Below are positions 28,126 to 35,756 of a stretch of DNA of 64,000 bases, piece after piece. Each line of letters opens with the position of its first letter. The first letter of the stretch is position 1. Source of the DNA: Acinetobacter tjernbergiae DSM 14971 = CIP 107465 (GTDB lineage: Bacteria > Pseudomonadota > Gammaproteobacteria > Pseudomonadales > Moraxellaceae); assembly GCF_000374425.1 (NCBI RefSeq), contig NZ_KB894355.1, forward strand, positions 1 through 64,000, given 5' to 3'. Both the position numbers and the translations under genes were made by a program. The notes beneath the pieces are model-generated. The model was given only the letters and a program-made list of their open reading frames with translations. It searched no databases and had not been told where the DNA came from.

Positions 28126-28208
28126 ACGCCCCTTGAATGATTTCATCTGTTTACTTGAATGGCTAGTTGCACGAATTTGTGCTGTATAAGCTAGCAATGG
28201 AGTTCACC

Positions 28209-28445
28209 ATGTCTAAGGTTTGCCAAGTTACCGGCAAGCGTCCTATCGTTGGTAACAACGTGTCGCACGCAAACAACAAAACCAAACGCCGGTTCGAGCC
28301 GAACCTGCACCACCACCGTTTTTGGTTAGAAAGCGAAAAGCGTTTTGTACGTCTTCGTTTAACCACTAAAGGTATGCGTATTATTGATAAATTGGGCATT
28401 GAGAAGGTTGTTTCTGATCTTCGTGCTCAAGGTCAAAAGATCTAA
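28209..28445 (+). CDS. rpmB: 50S ribosomal protein L28
   Basis: Large-subunit protein. The 78-aa sequence [20 protein letters not shown]...[12 protein letters not shown] is typical of L28 and agrees with gammaproteobacterial length. The start is ATG 28209 with GGAG upstream; the longer open frame from 28167 has no support. rpmG follows after 12 bases, the conserved rpmB-rpmG operon. Confidence 0.98.
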   Translation: MSKVCQVTGKRPIVGNNVSHANNKTKRRFEPNLHHHRFWLESEKRFVRLRLTTKGMRIIDKLGIEKVVSDLRAQGQKI

Positions 28446-28457
28446 GGAGTCTGAGCA

Positions 28458-28613
28458 ATGCGTGATAAGATTCGTCTCGTTTCTACAGCTGGTACTGGTT
28501 ATTTTTATACCACTACTAAGAACAAACGTACTATGCCGGAAAAAATGGAAATCAAAAAATTTGATCCAAAAATCCGTCAACACGTAATCTTCAAAGAAGC
28601 TAAGATTAAATAA
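28458..28613 (+). CDS. rpmG: 50S ribosomal protein L33
   Basis: A 51-aa ribosomal protein: [36 protein letters not shown] and the ending [12 protein letters not shown] match L33 throughout. It has no Cys, so it is the zinc-free form, as in E. coli. AAGGAG lies ahead of the ATG. Second gene of rpmB-rpmG, ended by a strong terminator. Confidence 0.98.
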   Translation: MRDKIRLVSTAGTGYFYTTTKNKRTMPEKMEIKKFDPKIRQHVIFKEAKIK

Positions 28614-28626
28614 TTTTAGCTTCTTT

Positions 28627-28658
28627 AAAAAACGACTTCTTTTGAAGTCGTTTTTTTT
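28627..28658 (+). terminator. Rho-independent terminator of rpmB-rpmG
   Basis: AACGACTTC and GAAGTCGTT pair perfectly around TTTT-type loop bases and are followed by eight T residues. Confidence 0.9.
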
Positions 28659-28816
28659 GCTTAAAAGAAATGGATAAAAAATTATGATTTTTTTTGATAA
28701 TTAAAAAAATTACCATCAACAAATTCGATTTTACTTGTTACAATTTATTCGATCTTTTCTTGGCATGTTTTATGCCGATTTATTTCTACCTTAACCGCAA
28801 TGATTAAGGAGTTTCA

Positions 28817-30532
28817 ATGCCACATGATGTTGATTTAATTATTTTGCTTGCTGTTGGTTTTGGTATAGCGCTTATTTTTGGCTATATCGCAGCACGTTTA
28901 CGTTTACCCCCTTTGATTGGTTATTTAGTTGCTGGGATTATTATTAGCCCCAATACACCAGGTATCGTCGCTGACATACACCTTGCTAACCAACTCGCCG
29001 AACTTGGAGTGATGTTCTTAATGTTTGGCGTAGGGATGCATTTTTCCCTCAATGATTTATTACAAGTTCGCCGTATTGCACTACCAGGTGCTATTTTACA
29101 AATTGCAGTCGCAACACTATTAGGCGTTGCCGTATCCATGTTTTGGGGCTGGAGTTTTGGTTCAGCACTCATTTTTGGTTTGAGTCTCTCTTGTGCCAGT
29201 ACCGTGGTATTACTCAAAGCACTTAGTGATCGCGGCTTACTCGACTCTGTAAATGGCAAAATTGCAGTAGGTTGGCTATTGGTTGAAGATCTTGTTATGG
29301 TCTTGGTCTTAGTACTATTACCTGCAACAGCCGTTTTACTTGGCGGACATCCTTTAGCTGGGACTGATCCATCTCAAAATATTTGGATCACCATTGGACT
29401 GACATTACTGAAAGTAACAGGCTTTATTGCCTTCATGCTGATTATTGGTAAACGTCTCATACCAATGATTATGCAACGCGTTGCTCGTTTAGGTTCACGC
29501 GAGTTGTTCACACTCACAGTCGTTGCATCGGCTGTTTCAGTTGCTTATGGTTCTTATGCAGTTTTCGGTGTTTCTATGGCACTAGGTGCATTCTTTGCGG
29601 GCATGGTAGTGAAAGAATCTGACTTTAGCCATCGTGCTGAAGAAGAAACGCTTTCATTACGTGAAATCTTCGCGATCTTGTTTTTTGTTTCAGTTGGAAT
29701 GTTATTCGATCCAAAAATTTTAGTGGAACAACCCTTACATATTCTAGCCGTTGTTGCCATTATTATGATCGGTAAAACTTTAGCTGCCATGGCTTTGGTT
29801 TTATTCTTCCGCTATCCAATTAATACAGCGTTAACTGTCGGTGCAAGTTTAGCTCAAATTGGAGAGTTCTCGTTCATCCTAGCGACACTCGGTCTATCAC
29901 TCGGCTTACTCACTCAAGATGCACAAAACCTGATTCTTGCAGGTGCATTATTTTCAATTACACTCAATTCATTCGTTTTCTCCGCCATTGAACCGGCACA
30001 ACGCTGGATACGTGAACGCTCACATTTAGCTCGCTTATTAGAGCGTAGTGGCGACCCGCTTGCCATGCTTCCTGATGAAGTCGATCAAGCTTATTTACGT
30101 GATCAGGTGGTGATTATTGGTTATGGTGGTGTAGGACGACGCATTAGTGAAAATCTGATGCAACAGAACATCAAAGTAGTGATTGCTGAAGAAAATCGCG
30201 AGATTGTCGAGAAACTGCGTGAACAAGGAATAGCTGCCGTAAGTGGTGAAGCAACAGAACCTTATGTACTGATTCAAGCCCATATTCAGCATGCGCGCTT
30301 ATTGGTCATTTCCCCGATGGATATTTTAGATATTCATCGTATTGTCGATATTGCAAAGCAATTAAATCCCAATATTCAGGTTTTGATCTGTGCTGAAAGT
30401 AAGGAAGAAGCTGCTGTCATCCGTGATGAAAATATCGGTGAAGTCTTCTATGCAAAAGAAGAAATGGCAAAGAATATGAGTCATCATATCCTGAGTCAAA
30501 TCAAACTTGCTCATCAAAGCACGTCACATTAG
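28817..30532 (+). CDS. Monovalent cation:proton antiporter of the YbaL/KefB (CPA2) type
   Basis: A 571-aa inner-membrane transporter. About twelve hydrophobic segments (residues 5-395) match the CPA2 exchanger fold, with GYLVAGIIISP, LAELGVMFLMFGVGMHFS and LGAFFAGMVVKES near the ion path. The C-terminus is a TrkA-N Rossmann domain (VVIIGYGGVGRRISENLMQQ, about residue 430 on) that senses nucleotide. The start MPHDVDLIILLAVGFG and the LAxELAELGVxxLMFGVGxHFS segment resemble E. coli YbaL more than KefB/C. The probable ion is potassium. Single gene with a terminator. Confidence 0.9.
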   Translation: MPHDVDLIILLAVGFGIALIFGYIAARLRLPPLIGYLVAGIIISPNTPGIVADIHLANQLAELGVMFLMFGVGMHFSLNDLLQVRRIALPGAILQIAVATLLGVAVSMFWGWSFGSALIFGLSLSCASTVVLLKALSDRGLLDSVNGKIAVGWLLVEDLVMVLVLVLLPATAVLLGGHPLAGTDPSQNIWITIGLTLLKVTGFIAFMLIIGKRLIPMIMQRVARLGSRELFTLTVVASAVSVAYGSYAVFGVSMALGAFFAGMVVKESDFSHRAEEETLSLREIFAILFFVSVGMLFDPKILVEQPLHILAVVAIIMIGKTLAAMALVLFFRYPINTALTVGASLAQIGEFSFILATLGLSLGLLTQDAQNLILAGALFSITLNSFVFSAIEPAQRWIRERSHLARLLERSGDPLAMLPDEVDQAYLRDQVVIIGYGGVGRRISENLMQQNIKVVIAEENREIVEKLREQGIAAVSGEATEPYVLIQAHIQHARLLVISPMDILDIHRIVDIAKQLNPNIQVLICAESKEEAAVIRDENIGEVFYAKEEMAKNMSHHILSQIKLAHQSTSH

Positions 30533-30552
30533 TGTTTACTGCTTAATCGCAT

Positions 30553-30579
30553 AAAAAACGCACCCAAGGGTGCGTTTAT
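30553..30579. terminator. Terminator after the YbaL-type antiporter gene
   Basis: AAACGCACCC and GGGTGCGTTT form a perfect 10-bp stem with a 2-base gap. A/T-runs lie on both sides; it may also serve the convergent 92-aa gene. Confidence 0.8.
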
Positions 30580-30603
30580 ATCAAACTATCTATTCCAATT
30601 CTT

Positions 30604-30882
30604 TTAACTAAAATGCTGTGGCTGCTCATCAATCACTTCTGCTTGAAGCTGATTCATCTGTTTTTCTAACAAGCCAAATAAAGCAGCCTGAATCATATGC
30701 TGTGCAACGGCTGGTGTCTGATCACCTAAGATCTTTTTTACATCTTCACTAAACTGGATTTTGACTAAAGGTTCTGCTTCAGACCCCGCATTACGCAAAG
30801 CAAGCTCACCGCCTTCGAGTTGCACCAACTCAAGAACTGCTTCTTGACTACCAAATAACTCTTTTAACTGTTGCATTGACAT
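30604..30882 (-). CDS. Conserved small hypothetical protein, 92 aa
   Basis: Not recognised. The protein is acidic and soluble, with MSMQQLKELFGSQEAVLELVQLEGGELALRN at the front and a helical end rich in Gln and Leu (MIQAALFGLLEKQMNQLQAEVID). The ATG at 30882 has GGAG 8 bases upstream; the frame is open to 30939. It sits downstream of the 167-aa gene on the same strand, near topA, and is possibly part of that conserved hypothetical neighbourhood. Confidence 0.7.
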   Translation of the reverse strand: MSMQQLKELFGSQEAVLELVQLEGGELALRNAGSEAEPLVKIQFSEDVKKILGDQTPAVAQHMIQAALFGLLEKQMNQLQAEVIDEQPQHFS

Positions 30883-30994
30883 ACAATTACTCCATGTTTC
30901 TACATGGTGGCAAAGCACTGTTGTACTTTGCAATCTCACGTCTTATTTATATAGGTACTATTTACTCATATTTCAAGTCTATGTTTTATTCGAC

Positions 30995-31498
30995 TTAAAA
31001 CTCAACCATTTCATTACGGAAACCATCAATCAAATGCGTTAACTCTCGATGCCATTCACGTAAAATTTTCGCATCGGGCAACCATGCTTGCGAGCTTTGA
31101 GTCACTTTAATAATCAGATTAGATGAGGTCTCATTTTCAGGTTCTGGTGCAGTTGGTTCTGGTGCATATTGACACAAACGATAGGCACGTTTTAATTCTG
31201 CAATAAATCCATCTTTAGCCAATTGCTGTAATACAGCGACTTCTGGGGAAACTTGCCCTTTATCCGCCATCTGTTCTTCAATCGATTTAAACATCGGCTG
31301 CAAATCATTTAAACGATAATAACGTACTAATTCTTGCAAGAACGCTAAAATCGCACCATGTAAATGAAATACGGCTGACTCACGATGTGCCTGTGCTTGT
31401 TGAATATGGTCAGTTTGCTCAGCTTGTTGACATGCAAGTCGGGCAAAATACAATTTTTGATTGGTACGATCAGCATGGTAGCGAGCAACACGAGACAT
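30995..31498 (-). CDS. DUF6586-like conserved hypothetical protein
   Basis: A 167-aa helical protein. The pattern RTNQKLYFARLACQQAE...HRESAVFHLHGAILAFLQELVRYYRL resembles proteins found beside topA in Pseudomonas and named DUF6586; I recall this family only moderately well. The C-terminal half has a Pro/Glu/Ala linker (PEPTAPEPENE) and a Trp-containing helix. The function is unknown. It lies downstream of the decayed ASCH remnant on the same strand. Confidence 0.65.
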   Translation of the reverse strand: MSRVARYHADRTNQKLYFARLACQQAEQTDHIQQAQAHRESAVFHLHGAILAFLQELVRYYRLNDLQPMFKSIEEQMADKGQVSPEVAVLQQLAKDGFIAELKRAYRLCQYAPEPTAPEPENETSSNLIIKVTQSSQAWLPDAKILREWHRELTHLIDGFRNEMVEF

Positions 31499-31571
31499 AA
31501 GAAATCCCTATTTTCATTTCATTTAAATCAGGACTGATTGTAAAGCGAATTGATGCTGAAACAAATAGCAC

Positions 31572-31730
31572 TCATAACATCAATTCAATACGATAAAGTT
31601 TACGCTTTGCTATTGTATCGAGTGGCAAAGTTTCGGGCTGCCAAGAGCGAACATTAAGGGTCTTTACCCCCTGTACAATTCGCTCTGCATTTGGAACAAC
31701 AATCGATAAAGCTTGATATTGCTTTAGTAT
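31572..31730 (-). pseudogene. Remnant of an ASCH-domain gene
   Basis: A frame of 52 codons (ending TGA at 31572-31574) reads ILKQYQALSIVVPNAERI, VQGVKTLNVRSWQPETLPL, then DTIAKRKLYRIELML. The GVKTLNVR segment matches the ASCH signature GxKxxExR with Glu changed to Asn, and SW follows as usual. It has no ATG, GTG or TTG start; the first codon is ATA where ATG would be expected, and the middle of a normal domain (about 60-90 residues) is missing between the N- and C-terminal parts. It lies 6 bp after the RRM gene stop. Family identity is by motif; decay is inferred. Confidence 0.55.
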
Positions 31731-31736
31731 TCAGAA

Positions 31737-31982
31737 TTAAGCTTTATCTTCTGCTACTTTTACTTTAATGCCAGAACCTTTGACTTTTAAAGTATTTAGT
31801 CCTTTAACTGCCTTAATTGCTTCACGTGGATTAGACATTTCAACAAAACCAAAACCTTTTGATTTTCCTGTTTTAGCATCCTTCACTACAACACAAGAGT
31901 CCACTTTTCCATACGCTTTGAATAAGTCGAGGACTTCTGCATCTGTAACCAAACGATCTAAATTACGAACTAAAATTTTCAT
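31737..31982 (-). CDS. RNA-binding protein with a single RRM domain
   Basis: An 81-aa protein that is nearly all RRM: RNP2 is ILVRNL (residues 3-8), RNP1 is KGFGFVEM near residue 45, and the VTDAEVLDLFKAYG helix lies between. Such small RRM proteins in bacteria bind single-stranded RNA and are often cold-induced. The ATG at 31982 is a plain RRM start; the frame is open to 32009. It is transcribed towards the ASCH remnant and lies just after the helicase gene. Confidence 0.9.
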   Translation of the reverse strand: MKILVRNLDRLVTDAEVLDLFKAYGKVDSCVVVKDAKTGKSKGFGFVEMSNPREAIKAVKGLNTLKVKGSGIKVKVAEDKA

Positions 31983-32047
31983 GCTAAAACCCGAAAAATG
32001 ATTCATCATTCAAGATAATGAATCAAAATAAATTGAATAGATCTAGT

Positions 32048-34027
32048 TTAATCGAGATCAATACCAAAACCTAAACTTATTGCAGGGTTCCGTTGCCATT
32101 TACTTTGATTAAATGCTGAAGCAACTTGGCGATGAATCTGAATATCAACTAAATGTTGAGGTAAATCATTAAGGAAATAGCTTTCTACTTTTCGACCTAA
32201 CTCATCATATTGATCTTGCGACCATAAATTTAAATTCTGTTTGGTCAAAATCAATTCATTTTCAGCACGCGTTAATGCAACATAAAGTACACGACGTTCC
32301 TCTTCCACATCATCAAAATCACCTTGCGCACGTGCATGTGGATATTGAGTCGGGGAAACATGTGGCACATAACAGACTTTTTGTTCCGCCCCCTTAGCAG
32401 AGTGAATCGTGATAAGTGTTACTAGATCTTGATCAGGTGTTTTATCTATTTCTGAAACTGAAATGGGATCAAGTACATACTCCTCCAAGAATTCTCCAAG
32501 TGAACTATGCTTACGTGCCAGTTGCTTGACCAAATCAAAGTCTTTGACACGGCGTGTCCAGTCTTTGGTTTTATAATTATTTTGCAACTGTTCATTCAGG
32601 GCATCCAGTGCTAAACCAATACAAGCTTCCACTTGCTGTTGTAATACATCCAACTGCATCAAAATCAGAATCGCTTGTTGTGGTACTTTGCCGTGTCGCT
32701 CTAAGCGCTGACACCGTGCTTCAATATCGGGAAGTTGAATCAACTCCTGCGCCAACTTACTGGCACCGACATCACCCACGCCATCCCACAGGGTCAGAAA
32801 GCGCATCCAAGCCAAATCATCCTGTGGATTAACACTAACCCGAAGCAGACTTAAAACATCTTTAACATGTGCGGATTCAAGCAACTTTACCCCACCAATG
32901 AAACGATAAGGAATGTTAGCAGCAATTAATGCCCCTTCTAGATAACGACCGCTAAAACCTGAGCGAAGCAGCACCATATGCGCTGCCCATGCCGCCCCTT
33001 GCCTATGACGGCGATTCAAATCTTGAACGATCCAATTGGCTTCTTCAAACTCATTGCTCAAGATATGCAATTGTGGCTTTAAACCTTTACCGCGATAAGC
33101 CTGTAAATGCTTGTCATATCCAATTTGGCTTTGTTCCAACAACCAATTTGATAAATCCAAAATGCCTTGTGTAGAACGATAATTCATGTCTAAAGTCAGT
33201 ACCTCAGCATCAGGTACACGTTCTTTAAAGTGGTGAATATTTTCAAAATCGGCACCACGAAAGCCATAAATCGACTGGGCATCATCGCCAACACAAAAGA
33301 GTTTAACCTTGCCAATCAAGGGTTGCAGCAACGCCCATTGCAAAGGATTCGTGTCCTGCATTTCATCAACCAACAGTGCCGAACAAAACCCAATCACCCA
33401 CTCCACCAGCTCAGGTGAGTTTTGCAAATGTACTGCAACGATCGCTAAAATATCATCATAATCGAGAAAATTTCGTTCTTGCTTGCGCTGTTCATACGCT
33501 TTCATTAACTCAGTAATTTGTGCCTTATACTCAATCGCTTGGGGTAACTGTTCAACCAAAGCATCTGAAAGTTTGCTTTTAGTATTACGTGCATAAGAAT
33601 ATAAATCACATAACTCTGCCGCCTTCGGCAATACATTTCCTTTATCTTTGCCACGTAATAGACGGAACATTAGCAATTGATCATCTCGGTCAATAATACT
33701 GAACTGGGTCAGACCAAAAGCGCGAGGATTACGACGCAATAAATACATACAAAAAGTGTGGAATGTTGAAGCACGTAAACCTTTCACCTGCCCACCCATG
33801 TGCTGCTCAACACGCGTAACTATTTCACTGGCAGCTCGGCGAGTAAAGGTCAGAATTTGAATCTGCTGCGCGGGCAAACCCTGATCAATTAAATATGCTG
33901 CTCTCGCCACAATCGTTTTGGTTTTTCCACAACCTGCCCCTGCCAAAACCAAGCAGTTTTGTGCAGTTGTGGTGGCTGCTCGTTTTTGTTGTGGATTCAG
34001 TTCATCAATTAGCTTGGCAAGCGTCAT
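32048..34027 (-). CDS. UvrD/Rep-family ATP-dependent DNA helicase
   Basis: A 659-aa superfamily 1 helicase. Motif I is LAGAGCGKTKT (about residue 30), Ia TFTRRAASE, II LLVDEMQDTNPLQW, III CVGDDAQSIYGFRGA, IV LDMNYRST, V VTLITIHSAKGAE and VI LYVALTRAENEL. It lacks the UvrD Tudor-like end and is closer in size to Rep. Motif II reads DEMQD instead of the usual DExxD with Phe/Tyr; the acid pair is kept. The ATG at 34027 (MTLAKLIDELNPQQ) is better than 34039. Probably DNA repair or replication restart. Confidence 0.92.
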   Translation of the reverse strand: MTLAKLIDELNPQQKRAATTTAQNCLVLAGAGCGKTKTIVARAAYLIDQGLPAQQIQILTFTRRAASEIVTRVEQHMGGQVKGLRASTFHTFCMYLLRRNPRAFGLTQFSIIDRDDQLLMFRLLRGKDKGNVLPKAAELCDLYSYARNTKSKLSDALVEQLPQAIEYKAQITELMKAYEQRKQERNFLDYDDILAIVAVHLQNSPELVEWVIGFCSALLVDEMQDTNPLQWALLQPLIGKVKLFCVGDDAQSIYGFRGADFENIHHFKERVPDAEVLTLDMNYRSTQGILDLSNWLLEQSQIGYDKHLQAYRGKGLKPQLHILSNEFEEANWIVQDLNRRHRQGAAWAAHMVLLRSGFSGRYLEGALIAANIPYRFIGGVKLLESAHVKDVLSLLRVSVNPQDDLAWMRFLTLWDGVGDVGASKLAQELIQLPDIEARCQRLERHGKVPQQAILILMQLDVLQQQVEACIGLALDALNEQLQNNYKTKDWTRRVKDFDLVKQLARKHSSLGEFLEEYVLDPISVSEIDKTPDQDLVTLITIHSAKGAEQKVCYVPHVSPTQYPHARAQGDFDDVEEERRVLYVALTRAENELILTKQNLNLWSQDQYDELGRKVESYFLNDLPQHLVDIQIHRQVASAFNQSKWQRNPAISLGFGIDLD

Positions 34028-34100
34028 ACAATCGATCAATTAAAAATGAACTGCTATTTTAACAGACTCTGGCAATCGAAAGATTTCCCACTACAAAAAC

Positions 34101-34124
34101 AAAAAAGCATGTAAAAATACATGC
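34101..34124 (-). terminator. Rho-independent terminator of hdeD-like gene
   Basis: GCATGTA and TACATGC pair around AAAA; read on the minus strand the stem is followed by TTTTTTG. Confidence 0.78.
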
Positions 34125-34145
34125 TCTCGCTTTTGGATTCACACT

Positions 34146-34718
34146 TTAAACCGTTGTGGAACTATGTGGCAATTGTTTGATCGCACTTGCCAGTGTTAGG
34201 TAGTTAATCCCTTGGAATAGAATATCAATCGCAAGGAACATCCCCAATACCCAAAACGGAGAATCAGGTGATGATAAAATCAGAACCCCAGTTAATAAAG
34301 TCAAGATGCCTGAAAACAGTACCCAGCCCCAACCAGAAATCGGTCTAAGAATAAATGCATTTGCAGTTCGGATCACCCCTGCAATAATAAGCGCAATCGC
34401 TAAGAAGCTGGTTAAGACCACCGCAGTAATCACAGGTGTGGTAAAGGCAAAATAGCCTGCTGCTAAATACAGTACACCAAACAATGCCCAGAGCCAGCGT
34501 GTTCCGCCCTTAAAGACCATGAATGCCGCAACAAAATGTAGAACACCACCCAACATCATTAAAACACCAAACAACAATACGGCGGATAATGTTGCAAATG
34601 GTAAAGCAGCTAAAAGAACCAAACCAAAAATAACCAATAGCGTACCTAATAACAGATACCATTTGCGATCAGTGTGGAGTTGATTACGAATCAGATCATT
34701 ACCCACTGTTTTCATCAT
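34146..34718 (-). CDS. HdeD-family membrane protein
   Basis: A 190-aa inner-membrane protein with six hydrophobic segments arranged in pairs, as in HdeD, an acid-resistance protein in E. coli. Conserved pieces: WYLLLGTLLVIFGL, GVLMMLGGVLHFVAAF, RWLWALFGVLYLAAGYFAF and WFVLFSGILTLLTGVLI-type repeats. The function outside E. coli is unclear. A Met-Met start allows 34715. Single gene with a terminator; a perfect GGATAAGT/ACTTATCC hairpin lies upstream at 34869-34888. Confidence 0.88.
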   Translation of the reverse strand: MMKTVGNDLIRNQLHTDRKWYLLLGTLLVIFGLVLLAALPFATLSAVLLFGVLMMLGGVLHFVAAFMVFKGGTRWLWALFGVLYLAAGYFAFTTPVITAVVLTSFLAIALIIAGVIRTANAFILRPISGWGWVLFSGILTLLTGVLILSSPDSPFWVLGMFLAIDILFQGINYLTLASAIKQLPHSSTTV

Positions 34719-34868
34719 TATTACTCTTTTATCATCAATGTTATACGTCTATATTGGGCGTATTTGTCGCTAAATTCTGTATAAAGCATGTTGAGAATTA
34801 ATGACAGAATGTCAGAAAATTGGTGTTTTATTTCATATTTTTTATTCTGATTAGCATTTTAACGGTAT

Positions 34869-34888
34869 GGATAAGTCAAAACTTATCC
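34869..34888. terminator. Hairpin between the HExxH-protein gene and the hdeD-like gene
   Basis: GGATAAGT and ACTTATCC form a perfect 8-bp stem with a CAAA loop, 6 bases past the stop of the exported HExxH protein. There is no T-run on either side, so termination is uncertain. Confidence 0.4.
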
Positions 34889-34893
34889 ACAAT

Positions 34894-35652
34894 TTATTTC
34901 ATCCAGCCAATTTCTTGTGCTGTAAGCTGACGAATGACGGTTTGCTCTAAATCATTTGGCATTTTACTTTTATGTTCTGACAGCGGAATACGCCCGCCCA
35001 TAATTTCAGCCTCGGTTTGAGGGTATAAAGGGTGTTGATCTGCATCTGCATAACCAATCGGAAAAATAGGTTCTCCAGTATTTAAGCTATATTTATCTGT
35101 CGCCCCGAAACCATGCAATAACTCATGTGTGAGTACCACATTATTCTGTGCTGCTTGTTTTTGTGAAGCAAATAAATTCACTGACCCGATTCGCCCTCGC
35201 TCTAGTGCTGTTGAATGTTTGAGCTCTTTAGTTTGCTTAGGATCATAAAAATTTAAATATAAGGTTAAAGCTGGTGTACCATCTATAGATTGATGCTGTT
35301 TCCACGCATAAAATCGAAACTTCAGACTCCACAAAATATTATTCAGGAGACTTGGTTGCTCGGACATCTTCGGGGGTATTTGATGTAATTCACGTCCGAC
35401 CTGAACAATGAAATAGCTACTTTTTCCTCGATATTTTTGGCTGTTTTCCTCCAAATATTGTTTTACAACTGCAAAATCACTGTATTGTAATTGTTGAATA
35501 TATTGTTGAGTGCTCGCTAAACCATCCGCATTGATTGGATGTAGAAGAATATTGATCGGCTTATTCCAATCCTGATTCTGGTCACGATAGGCATTGACTG
35601 CAACAATCAATAGCACTATCAATAAACACGCAACTCGAATATTTTTCCACAT
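34894..35652 (-). CDS. Exported or membrane-anchored HExxH putative metalloprotease
   Basis: A 252-aa protein with an N-terminal membrane or signal segment (IRVACLLIVLLIVAVNAY, residues 5-22). Residues 176-186 read HELLHGFGATD, a zinc-binding HExxHxxGxxD motif, preceded by a beta strand (NNVVLT). The rest is not assigned to a family. The N-terminal part (residues 30-125) contains a helix-rich domain, then SVNLFASQ before the motif. It follows topA by 104 bases with a terminator in between, so it has its own transcript. Peptidase activity is an inference. Confidence 0.72.
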   Translation of the reverse strand: MWKNIRVACLLIVLLIVAVNAYRDQNQDWNKPINILLHPINADGLASTQQYIQQLQYSDFAVVKQYLEENSQKYRGKSSYFIVQVGRELHQIPPKMSEQPSLLNNILWSLKFRFYAWKQHQSIDGTPALTLYLNFYDPKQTKELKHSTALERGRIGSVNLFASQKQAAQNNVVLTHELLHGFGATDKYSLNTGEPIFPIGYADADQHPLYPQTEAEIMGGRIPLSEHKSKMPNDLEQTVIRQLTAQEIGWMK

Positions 35653-35712
35653 AGAAATCGCCCCAATAAAATGCAGATGCTCTTTTTTTTAATTCACTGG
35701 TCGAACATCAAT

Positions 35713-35740
35713 AAAAAATGCCAGCAAATCGCCAGCATTT
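35713..35740 (-). terminator. Rho-independent terminator of topA
   Basis: On the minus strand AAATGCTGGC and GCTGGCATTT pair over 10 positions (two G-T) around GATTT, followed by a T-run. Confidence 0.72.
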
Positions 35741-35756
35741 CTTATTCTACAAAACG

